Below are positions 12,424 through 23,100 of a stretch of 64,000 bases of DNA, one piece after another. Made by a program: the position numbers and the translations under genes. A model generated the notes under the pieces. It was not told the origin of the DNA, searched no databases, and saw nothing but the letters and a program-made list of their open reading frames with translations. This DNA is from Lytechinus pictus (lineage: Eukaryota; Echinodermata; Echinoidea; Temnopleuroida; Toxopneustidae). Every line of letters begins with the position of its first letter. Position 1 is the stretch's first letter. Where the stretch lies: positions 3,836,001 through 3,900,000 of the forward strand of contig NW_026974141.1 of assembly GCF_037042905.1 (NCBI RefSeq), in the 5' to 3' direction.

Positions 12424-15400
12424 ATGACGCACAGTGATCACCAACCTCAGAAGTCAGACCCTGTCCCTGACCTTCAACAGCAAAGTGAACATTACCTGTT
12501 TCATATTCAGGATAAATCAGTACCTGCTATGCCTAAACCGATTGTTACAGTACATGTTAATGGAACTCCCATTAAGGCAGTTATTGACACCGGGGCATCA
12601 GTCATGGTGATGGCCCAGAAAACCTACATTCAGCTCAAGCCACAACCCCATCTGGATGTGCATTCTGTTCCTGTCTATGGCTACGGTAGTGAAACACCAC
12701 TTGATATTAGAGGTACTTTTTCAGCAACGGTTTGCTACAAGTCTACTTCTGTCAACACTACAGTTTATGTTACCTCTCATGATGGTGACACGCTTCTGAA
12801 CTTAGCGACAGCCACTGCGCTTGGTCTTATTGAGTTTACATACGCAACATCGTCAGCGTCACCTGAATCAGTCTATCCAGATCGCTTTACCGGGATAGGA
12901 AAGTTAAACACTTATCGCTATCACGTCCAAGCTGATCCATCGGTAACTCCAGTAGCTGTCCCACATCGACGAATACCGTTCCATATGCGCGATAAAGTGG
13001 TCAAGGAACTTGATCGCTTACTAGAGAGTGATATCATCAAGAAGGTAGAGAACACGCCTACGCCATGGGTTTCGCCCATCACTGTTGTACCAAAGCGTAA
13101 TACCGAAGCCATTTGCATCTGTGTTGATATGCGCAACGTCAACACTGCAATCAAGCGAGAACGTCACAACATACCTACAGTTGATGATCTTATTGCTACA
13201 CTCAATGGCGCTACAACGTTCAGTACGTTAGATTTGAACTCAGGATATCATCAGATAGAACTCGATGAGTCCTCCCGCCAGTATACCGTATTCTCTACAC
13301 ACGTAGGACTATTTAGGTACAAACGCCTAAATTTTGGATTATCTTCAGCAGCTGAAGTGTTTCAGCATGTGATCCTGATGACATTTCAAGACCTACCAGG
13401 CGTTGTGAACATCAGCGATGATCTACTCATTTTTGGCCGAAACAAAGCAGAACATGACACACGACTTCATGCGGTCATGCAGCGCCTACGTGAGGTGAAC
13501 CTAACGCTGAATCCTGCTAAGTGTGTCTTTAACACAGATCGTGTTGTATACTTTGGCCATGTCTTCACCGCCAATGGTATTAGCCCTGATCCTCGTAAGG
13601 TGGAAGCGATCCATGCTGTCGCGGAGCCACAGAACGTCTCAGAGATACGCAGTTTCTTGGGCATGGTAACTTACTGTGCTCGTTTCATTCCAGATCTCGC
13701 GTCAATATCTGCTCCTCTCAGAGAACTCACACGAGCTGATGTGCCGTGGTCATGGGGACCGCCCCAAGCAGCAGCATTTCAGCGTATCAAGGACCTTGTT
13801 TCTAAGCACTGTACCATGGGATACTTCAACCCAGCATACCAGTCAGAGGTTATTGTTGATGCAGGCCCACTTGGCCTCGGAGCGATTCTGGTTCAGCATG
13901 ACTCTCGTACGCAGTCAGTTATCCCAATCGCGTTAGCTAGTCGCTCATTGACACCCGTAGAACAACGCTACTCGCAAACTGAGAGAGAGGCACTTGCCAT
14001 CACTTGGGCTGTTAGACATTTTCACATTTATCTGTATGGAGTATCATTCGTTGTGACAACAGATCACAAGCCTCTGTTGTCCATGTTCAACAATGCCAAC
14101 TCAAAGCCGCCAATCCGCATTGAACGTTGGTTACTTCGGCTACAAGCGTACAATTTCAGGGTCCAGTACCACCCTGGAAAATTGAATCCAGCCGACTATA
14201 TGTCACGGCACCCGCGTACTACCCACAGTGAGGGATCATCAGCCGAAGAAGAAATCGCAGAACAACATGTCTCGTTTATCGCAGCACACGCAATTCCAAA
14301 GACAGTTACGCATGAGGATATCGTATCAGCAACAAGCGCTGATGAAGCTCTTCAGAACTGTATGCGTGCTATCCAGGATGATAGCTGGGGTGATCTTCTA
14401 GCGTCTGCAGATGCAGCATTGCAGAGTGAGTACAGAAGCCTACATGAAATACGTGATCAACTTACCATAGCAGAAAATGGTAGCATTCTCTTACGTGATC
14501 ATCGCATCGTCATTCCACGCTCACTTAGACAGCGTATCAACAACATAGCACATGAGGATCATCAGGGTATAACTAAGACAAAGGCTCTCTTGCGTGAGAA
14601 GGTGTGGTTTCCTTCTATTGATCGTATGACTGAACACACAATTCGCGATTGTTTATCTTGCCAGATGAACAGTGTTGACCATGCGAAAGAACCACTTCGA
14701 ATGACTGAGCTTCCACAACAGCCATGGACCGAAGTTAGCGTAGACTTTGCCGATCTACCGACTGGTGATCACATGTTGGTAGTCATCGATGATTACTCAC
14801 ATTTCGTAGAAGTAGAAATAGTTTCCTCTACAGCAGCGAGTCAGGTCATCCCCAAGCTTGACCGAATCTTCTCAAGCTTTGGCGTTCCTTCTGTAGTCCG
14901 TACTGACAATGGCCCACCATTCAACGGCGCAGATTTCAATCAGTTTGCTAACTACTTAGGGTTCAAGCACAGGAGAGTTACTCCGCGTTGGCCTCAAGCT
15001 AATGGTGAGGTCGAAAGATTCATGCGAACTCTCAAGAAAGTCTACCGCTGTGCCATCGCAGAGCACAAGTGTTGGAAGCAGGAAGTATACAGGTTCTTGC
15101 GTAACTATCGTGCTACACCACACTCTACTACTGGTGTTCCTCCTGCAACTCTTCTCTTTGGAAGGCCATTGCGTACACGTCTTCCAGAATCTCCGCAGAT
15201 CCAACATGATCTACATTCTTCAGTTCGCAATCGCGATGAAGCCAAGAAACAACACATGAAAGCATACGCTGATAGTCGCGGAAAAACTCAGACATCGAGA
15301 ATCGCGGTTGGTGATATGGTGCTTGTTCGCAGAGATGGAATGGTTCCAAAGCACCAGTCGCCATACCTTGCGCAACCATACAAAGTTGTGAGAAAGCGTG

Positions 15401-15645
15401 GATCTCGCATTACCGTCCGTTGTGCCAATCATTATATCACACGCAATTGTTCGCGATTCAAGTTGTATGGTGGTCCAGCTCCACCATTTAGTCATGATGA
15501 TGATGATGACATTGAACCTTGTAACATTCAAGATGCACAAAATGATCCAATGCCAGCGGGAAATCCGCAACCTGCTGAACCACGTCGCAATCCGCCTCGC
15601 GAGCGACGTCCCCCATTACGTTTTCGTGATTTTGTGCCTAACTAA
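12424..15645 (+). CDS. pol: Gypsy Pol polyprotein (PR-RT-RNase H-IN), 1073 aa frame
   Basis: The intact frame opens upstream of this ATG, since the zinc knuckles are in frame; 12424 is simply the first Met. Retropepsin has DTGA at residues 55-58. RT has FSTLDLNSGYHQI and a catalytic ISDD at 330-333 in place of the common Y-x-DD. RNase H shows VDAGPLGLGA, REALA and TTDHKPL. Integrase has an HHCC finger (AHEDHQG...CLSCQ) and a D774, D828, E864 triad with 35 residues between the last two, then a GPF-like C-terminal module. It makes and inserts element cDNA. No chromodomain was recognised. Domain order and short LTRs suggest a Mag-like clade, unproven. Confidence 0.95.
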   Translation: MTHSDHQPQKSDPVPDLQQQSEHYLFHIQDKSVPAMPKPIVTVHVNGTPIKAVIDTGASVMVMAQKTYIQLKPQPHLDVHSVPVYGYGSETPLDIRGTFSATVCYKSTSVNTTVYVTSHDGDTLLNLATATALGLIEFTYATSSASPESVYPDRFTGIGKLNTYRYHVQADPSVTPVAVPHRRIPFHMRDKVVKELDRLLESDIIKKVENTPTPWVSPITVVPKRNTEAICICVDMRNVNTAIKRERHNIPTVDDLIATLNGATTFSTLDLNSGYHQIELDESSRQYTVFSTHVGLFRYKRLNFGLSSAAEVFQHVILMTFQDLPGVVNISDDLLIFGRNKAEHDTRLHAVMQRLREVNLTLNPAKCVFNTDRVVYFGHVFTANGISPDPRKVEAIHAVAEPQNVSEIRSFLGMVTYCARFIPDLASISAPLRELTRADVPWSWGPPQAAAFQRIKDLVSKHCTMGYFNPAYQSEVIVDAGPLGLGAILVQHDSRTQSVIPIALASRSLTPVEQRYSQTEREALAITWAVRHFHIYLYGVSFVVTTDHKPLLSMFNNANSKPPIRIERWLLRLQAYNFRVQYHPGKLNPADYMSRHPRTTHSEGSSAEEEIAEQHVSFIAAHAIPKTVTHEDIVSATSADEALQNCMRAIQDDSWGDLLASADAALQSEYRSLHEIRDQLTIAENGSILLRDHRIVIPRSLRQRINNIAHEDHQGITKTKALLREKVWFPSIDRMTEHTIRDCLSCQMNSVDHAKEPLRMTELPQQPWTEVSVDFADLPTGDHMLVVIDDYSHFVEVEIVSSTAASQVIPKLDRIFSSFGVPSVVRTDNGPPFNGADFNQFANYLGFKHRRVTPRWPQANGEVERFMRTLKKVYRCAIAEHKCWKQEVYRFLRNYRATPHSTTGVPPATLLFGRPLRTRLPESPQIQHDLHSSVRNRDEAKKQHMKAYADSRGKTQTSRIAVGDMVLVRRDGMVPKHQSPYLAQPYKVVRKRGSRITVRCANHYITRNCSRFKLYGGPAPPFSHDDDDDIEPCNIQDAQNDPMPAGNPQPAEPRRNPPRERRPPLRFRDFVPN

Positions 15646-16733
15646 CTCGTAACTAATTGGTCACTTGATTATGAATGCCATTATTTTACTTGATAATATA
15701 AAAGGTGGTTATTACACAAAAGTGTATTTTGATGCATATTTTACTTCAGGTTTCCTTAAATTTACAACTGTTATGTTTTGATTACTTTGATTTTTTATCC
15801 AACATATCCGTGTATGTTTACAGTTTATGCATTATTTTGGATATCAGTGAATCAATTAGAAAACTCTTTGTATTAAACAACCATGAAAATGAATACACAC
15901 CAAAAAAAAAACACAAAAAAAACATGAAAGACCCCAAAGTATCTGTTATTTTGGAACACTGCTAAACCAAGTATTTATTTGATTAAAAAAAAATCATAAT
16001 AACTGTACTTTTCAGATTTTCATGTTGCAAACGCAATGTCATGCCTAATTGTGCATGAGCAGGAATGGTAGGAATTTGTTTGTGTTATTATGTGTCACAC
16101 AGTTGGATTTATATGGACATACAATATGTTTTACATGGTATAATATTTGTATTTGTTTTCCACACGTTTTGAGCAGACCTTTGAGCAAACAAGGGTACAC
16201 AGGTTTGATACTTATTGTTGTTTTAGATGTAACAAAGGAATGTTCTTGAGTTTTTACTTTGTTTTCACACTATCAAAAAAAAAAAGAGGAAAAGGAAAAG
16301 AACATGAAATGTAAGCAGTTTATTTTTGTTTAGTTTTAATTGTCATATTACTTAATCTTTTGGGATGCAAACTAAAATTACAAAACAGCAAATTATGATA
16401 CAGTATATTATGTGTTTGAAATTTTGAAAGATACAATAGTACTTTTTATGCAGCCACTTGCATCTAGTCTAATCTGTTTTATATTTTGCTTGTACAATTT
16501 ATTTTGAAGAAAACATAGCTTCCTGCATGCAGAGCAGAACAAAATAATACACACAAGAACAAAATTAATGTTTTGAATAATAAGCTTTATTTTTTATTAT
16601 AAACAAAAAGAATGATGTTAAGTTAAAATACTTTGATAATTGCATTTGTTGATTATTTTATACAAGTTTAGAAGTTTTGAAGGATACTCAGTTTATTTGA
16701 AAGGTTTTACATTCTATCCAAGGTGAAGAGGAA
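15646..16733 (+). other. Gypsy 3' untranslated region with polypurine tract
   Basis: About 1.1 kb without an env-like frame. AGGTGAAGAGGAA at 16721-16733 directly abuts the right LTR and fits a polypurine tract for plus-strand priming. TTTATT at about 16583 and 16692 gives AATAAA on the PNP strand. Confidence 0.75.
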
Positions 16734-16853
16734 TGTAGTATCGATACCGAGTGTGTTGATCGATATTGAGAAGTGATTAAAGAAACGGAACAATCAAATT
16801 CAGATCAGCTGTCCATGTAATTTTGTTGATCGTGATCTTAATCAGTTATTATA
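16734..16853 (+). repeat. Gypsy 3' LTR
   Basis: Matches the 5' LTR over 120 bp with two substitutions, followed by the duplicated GTTTC. Confidence 0.93.
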
Positions 16854-16932
16854 GTTTCCACCGCGAAAATTCCCGGTAATTTTGCAACCCTAGCTAGGAG
16901 GGCGGATCAAGCTGACTGGATCGGAGTTATTC

Positions 16933-17129
16933 TCATTCCTCGCCATTTATCCTGTCAACAACTTGTACAATTAGATCCTGCAGGACTCCTACGCGGGATT
17001 TCACGGTCTCGAGGACTTCCTCGCCTGCGGTGGCATGGTCTATGTTACAGGCCCTCGTCACGAGTGAGAAACCGAGGACACGCGTCCCGCCATGCCTTGC
17101 AGCTATCACTTCCGGGACGGTGCTCATAC
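16933..17129 (-). CDS. PNP: PNP exon 6 (residues 224-288, stop)
   Basis: Acceptor TTTCCTGGCAG ends at 17130. Encodes [31 protein letters not shown] and [12 protein letters not shown], then TGA at 16935-16933. Human N243 in SLITN aligns with R249, and the segment up to EEVL is about four residues shorter, removing the H257 position. The 3' UTR is interrupted by the Gypsy element 74 bp past the stop. Confidence 0.95.
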
Positions 17130-20100
17130 CTGCCAGGAAAAGCAAAGAATATCAGCGTTGCAAGCAAAATAACATTGCATTCATTTGGATCACTGTTAAG
17201 ACATAATGCAAGGCTCCACATGAACTATTTTTGGTGGTGGCCAATTCGATCGGGCCACCAATATTTAAAATTTGGCGGCCCGAAAAATTATTTTAAAAAT
17301 ATTGAAATTAAATAAAACCTTAAACTGCAACACTAAACTTGTTTAAGGTTTCTTTGATCTACACACAGACACAAATAGTCACATCTACATGGATACATTT
17401 ATACTAGCAAACTACATTTCTTGCCATGAGCCCGCTATCACCGGTGTTAAATTACTTTATTTTCTGTCATTAAAATTAGAAAAAGTAGAGCGCCTCTGGC
17501 AGTCTAACCTGCATTACGCGGTTCAATATAGCAGCAGTGCTGACTTTGAAAGCACTATAAAATAATTATTCACAAAAAAACTTTCATATGATACAATATT
17601 ACGTTCATTGACCCTAAATGACATTTGACCTTGATCATGTGACCTAAGACTTATCAGTGATACTTGATTACCCCTATGTCCACAATTCATAAACTATATC
17701 CATAAAGTTTGAAAGTTACAAAAGCGATTTAATAATTACCTCCAACATGGACAAAGTTCATTGACCTTAATGACCTTAATTTGACCTTGGTCATGTGACC
17801 TGAAACTCGCACAGGATATTTAGTGATACTAGATTACTCTTATGTCCAAGTTTCATTAACTAGACCAATACAATTAATTTCAGAGTTATGATGGTAATTC
17901 AACAAATGCCCCCAAAAGGGCCAAAGTTCATTGACCCTAAATGACATTTGACCTTGATCATGTGACCTAAGACTTATCAGTGATACTTGATTACCCCTAT
18001 GTCCACAATTCATAAACTATATCCATAAAGTTTGAAAGTTACAAAAGCGATTTAATAATTACCTCCAACATGGACAAAGTTCATTGACCTTAATGACCTT
18101 AATTTGACCTTGGTCATGTGACCTGAAACTCGCACAGGATATTTAGTGATACTAGATTACTCTTATGTCCAAGTTTCATTAACTAGACCAATACAATTAA
18201 TTTCAGAGTTATGATGGTAATTCAACAAATGCCCCCAAAAGGGCCAAAGTTCATTGACCCTAATTGACTTTTGACCTTGGTCATGTGACCTAAAACTCAA
18301 GCAGCATGTTAAGTAATAATCGATTACCCCTAAAACTACGTTTCATGAACTAGGTCCAGATACCTTTTAAGTTATGATGACATTTCAAAAACTTAACCTT
18401 AGGTTATGATTTCGATATTGACTCCCAAACATGGTCTAAGTTCATTGACCTTAAACTACCTTTGACCTTAATCATGTGACCTGAAACTCGGGCAGGACGT
18501 TCAATCTTACTGGATAGACCTTATGTTCAAGTTTAATGAACTATATTCATATACTTTCTAAGTTATGCTGTCATTTCAAAAACTTAACCTTCGGTTAAGA
18601 ATTGATGTTGATAATAAATTTCTTTGATTTCCCCTTGGGTGTTGAACCAAGACCCCCCGTTCTCCAGTTATTGAACGTAAACAGTAAAGCTTAATGTAGG
18701 AAGGGTCCATGCAGGGAGGGGGTATACAGCCCTATAAAGGTTACAGATGAAGAGCCCCTACTGTGCGGGGTCTGGGGCAGAGCCCCCGGTTGCTCTGGAG
18801 ATTTATCGAAAGTAAACATTAAGATACTTTTACGTTAACTAAAGCTTTACCTAGGTAGGGACATTATAACAAGAGAATGATTCAAGCCTGATTGCGACCG
18901 TTATTGCATAGAATTTAGCAAGCTTATAACACAATGTTATGTGCAGTCCATCTTTCTACCCGTTCGTTGACCTAAAGATCGTGACGGATTCATGAAAGTT
19001 TTGTCTATACGAACAGAAACATCGATGCAGATTGAGAACCTTATTTACATCTACAAAGCGATTCTGTTCAAAACGGGAAGCGAGATAGATGATTCGAATT
19101 TTCTTGGGTAACTTAACATATGTGCTATTGAAAAAGAAAAAGAAAATAATTTAATCAAAAATAGTTTTGCCAAATATCTATGGAGTATAAACAAACTTTT
19201 GTTTAGTACTGTGTTATCTTGTAAAAATGAAATCATTTATTTGATGCAAGCATTTTGGCATTCATAATAATTTTCATGCCAAATACTGCAACAATGGTTT
19301 TGGCAAATGCATGAAGGAAATAATGGTTAAGGATGGTTGCTCTTTGCTGGTTTTGCATTTTGTTATTAAATAATGTAACAAAAATTTGGAATCATTGCCT
19401 TTTTATTTTGTTCAGTTACATGCATATAATGTATGCTGTATTTGATACTTTCAGGCGAATCATTGTTTAAATAGGTGGTCAAACTTTGCAAAAATTGACC
19501 CAAATCTTTAGCGCCTTGTTTTTTAACTATTGAGAGCGTTTTAGGAAATTAAGATCTCTTTCTTAACCCCTGATAGTCGGATAGACAAGAGTTGTCCCAC
19601 CTGGAGGCCGTTTCATAAAGCTGTTCGTAAGTTCAGAGTGACTTTAAGCATGTTAAGAGCGCCTTGTGAGCCTTTCTTACGTGCTATAACCCGTCGCCAA
19701 TGAACATTTTGGCGGATACCTTTTACCACAAGAAAGGATCACCAGTCGTTCTTAAAGTCGCTCTTAACTTTCGAACAGCCTTATGAAACACCGACCTGGC
19801 TAAGAGTAGTTACATCTAGCTGATTAACAAACCGACATCAGCTCCCAATGATGATATGAGAAATCTCAGCTCAAACAGTACAAGGCTGAAAGCATATATC
19901 ACTTACCTACGACATCGGCTCCCACTGATGATCTGAGAAATCTCAGCTCAGCTGGAGTCTCGTACGACGGCCCTTCGACCATGACATAGACGCCCTCTTT
20001 GACAAACCTTGAACACTGCACGTCCTGGGCAGCCTTCAAAGCGAGTTCCCTCAGCTTCTTGTCATAGGCATTAGACATGTTGGGAAATCTCGGCCCAAAC

Positions 20101-23100
20101 CTATAAGAGGAGGACACATATTTGTCAAGATGCCACTTACTCAACCGAGAAGCAAAGAACTAACTACTCAAGATTTATTAAACTTTTTCTCTCAAAAGAT
20201 GTGAATTTTCAACAAATCGAATGAATAGATGCAAGGGCGGAAATCTCTCCCCAAAGGTAGGGGGACCAGGGAAAAGCTGCTTATCACCCCAAATGTAAGG
20301 TCATTTCGACCAAAATACTTGTGTTTTACCTCGATTTGGAATGATATATTTCTTTCCATCACAAAATAGTAGGGGGACATTTGATATTGTGTACCCCTGT
20401 ACTATTTTAAGTAGGGGGGGGGGGACGCGTCCCCCTTTCCCCCTAGGATTTCCGCCCATGAATAGATGTTGTAGGCCTTTCACAAGCATGAATAGGAATC
20501 GCCAGTTCGTAGTTCCATTCTGCGCATGATCAGATGAAGGTCATTTGTACTAAAGTGACATGGTGGTTTAATTTTCAATGAGATAAGCACCATCCTTGCT
20601 GTCTTGATTATTATAGTCTTTTGAAATGTGCTTTTCACTGGATAAAAACAACAACAACAACGCGTCCACTAGTGACTGGTTTTTAACAGCTGGCCAAGTA
20701 GGCCCTATATTGTTATAATTGGTGATTGGTGGGGATTTTTTTAACTGATTGCTATAAGAGAGCATGAATGCTTGTAAGCAAGTAACCAGAGGACCGTCGG
20801 CTTAATTATGTCCTCTCCGAAGGACCTGGTAATGAGTCTTAATGCCTTACCCAAGGGCACTAGCGCACCAAGTGGGAATCGAACCCGGGTCACCGGAATA
20901 CGAATCCCCCGCTCTACCGACTGAGCTAATCGCGCCTCCTAATTATGTTAAAACAACATATGCTTACGGGCATGCTTATGGCATGCATTCTAATTAAGTA
21001 GAAATGCAACAAATACCTTCAAGTGTTCATTGTTGTATTATTCTAGTTACCCGTTCTATACAATTTCTGCATCCTCAGTGCTATATAAGGCATGTTTACA
21101 TAATATTCTCTCTTTGAAATTTGTCTATCATAATGAAATAATGGAAAGATCATTTGATCAAATTTAAATTGTCCATGTGGTAACTACGAACTGGTCAATT
21201 CAATCAAATGTTGGGTATAGAGTGCGTCCCATGCACAAAAAAACGAAACCGAGATTAAGCGATCATGATTTATCATAACTTAATCACAAATACAATAGAC
21301 AAATGACCTACCAATGTAAAGCTTAGAATCTCCTCTTTCATCTGATAATACTTAGATTATTCCTCATTCACGCATGAGTAAGCAAAAAAAATTTGAAGAA
21401 AGGATACCAAAAACTCATTTCTGAATTTCAAAAAGAAAGTCACATACCTAAAAAGTTTAACATCTGCTCTTTTATTTGATACCTTAATCACAAAAAAATG
21501 GTCAAGAAGTTAAAATGTTATGTTCCCTCGAAACAATGCATGTATTTAAATGTTATGTTCCCTCGAAACAATGCTTGTATTTCCATAATTTCATTAAATA
21601 AACGTGTTTTCACCGGTTCCCACAGAAGCTATCGCATGGCTGCATGGCTGATCGTCAACAAAACAGAGTGTCGAGTGAGTTTGAACACTAGCCTGTAAGA
21701 CCTCTTCATTTTCAGAAATTATTGAAATTCAAGCCTCATTTCAAATAACCAGAACTTTGTTATTTCTTGACCATTTTCTTTATTTGAGGTATCAAATTAA
21801 AGAGCAGATATTGAACTTTTTGAAATTGTGGTTTTCTTTTTGAAACCCAGATACAGCCCGCCAAATGACTTTTTGATATCCCCTCTTCAAATTGTTTTTG
21901 CTCACTCATGCATGAATGAGACATAATCTAAGTAATATCAGATGAAAGAGGAGATTCTAAGCTTTACAATGGCAGGTCATTTGTTTATTGTGTTTGTGAT
22001 TAAGTTATGATAAATCTCGGTTTCGTTTTTTGTGGGACGCACTGTATTGTTCAAACAAGGTTAGCTCGATAGTAAATCCCAATTTATGAAACCATATTAT
22101 CCTGGTGCTGTTACGTAGCCAAACTTTGAAGAACCATTGGATTTGGTGTCTATTAACACCGTCAGATCAAATCAAACTTATAATATAACTTTCTCTGAAT
22201 AACGAGTGGATGTTTATTTAAAAGGAACTTCCAAAACTTACAATGCTTATTTTTCAATCTCAACTTGCTTTTTCATCCGTTTCAAACCTTCCTCACAAAA
22301 TACAGCACGCTTAATTACCCAGAAGGAAAAACCAGTAAGACCAGAAAGAATTTTTACTGGTTTCCAGAATAATTTTACTGGTTTCCAGTATATTTTTACT
22401 GGGCCAGTTGATTTTTAAATGGACCAGTAAAAATCAACTGGAGACCAGTTCCAACAATTGCATTCCAGTTGAAGCAATTAGTAATACCAGTTAAATTGTT
22501 TTTCATCAAACTGGTGTTTCTGGTCCAATAAATGGTTTCCAGTAGATTTTTACTGGTTTCCAGTATATGTTTACTGGACCAGTTGATTTTTAACTGGACC
22601 AGTAAAAATCAACTGGAGACCAGTTCAAACAATTGCATTCCAGTTGAAGCAAAGTAGTAATACCAGTTAAATTGTTTTTCATCAAACTGGTGTTACTGGC
22701 CCAATAAATAATGACTTTATTTTAAGTCAGATCATTTGACGAATTATGGAATATGAATCTTGCAATTCAAAGAAAGTTATTATCGTTATCATTGTTATCA
22801 TCATTCTTCTTATAATTATCATAATTATTATCATTATGATTATTATGATCATTGTTATCATTTTTATTACTGTTATCGTTGTTATTGATATTGTAATTAT
22901 TATTATTAATATTATCATAATTATCAAGTATTAACATTATCATTAAAATAATTATTTCCTTTAATTATGATTAAGATCAAAGCAAGATATATTCCTCTGA
23001 TATAGTCAACTGGTCTAAAGTAATTCATTGTTTGAAATTGAACTGGTCAAGACCACACACAAAAAACGAGAACTATTTTCCATGAGTAAAATTGTTTTTT

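Larger units (their letters stand above)
11500..16853 (+). mobile_element. Ty3/Gypsy LTR retrotransposon, nearly intact, 5.35 kb
   Basis: Two 120-bp direct LTRs (11500-11619 and 16734-16853) differ at two positions as read here. The element is flanked by the 5-bp duplication GTTTC (11495-11499 and 16854-16858). A primer-binding site follows the left LTR and a purine-rich tract precedes the right LTR. Internal order is Gag, zinc knuckles, protease, RT, RNase H, integrase; no env frame was seen. It lies on the opposite strand to PNP, just beyond its stop codon. Confidence 0.95.

Noticed and set aside
15002-15570. Frames antisense or shifted to integrase
   Set aside because: Shadows of the pol frame.
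15705-16249. Possible env gene in the Gypsy 3' region
   Set aside because: Frames are short, low in complexity and lack any envelope-like motif order.
20863-20939. Functional tRNA gene on the minus strand
   Set aside because: A and B boxes are present, but it has a SINE tail and a 9-bp target duplication, and no convincing anticodon arm.
22727-22934. Isoleucine/methionine-rich membrane-like protein
   Set aside because: Simple ATT/ATC microsatellite, open on both strands.
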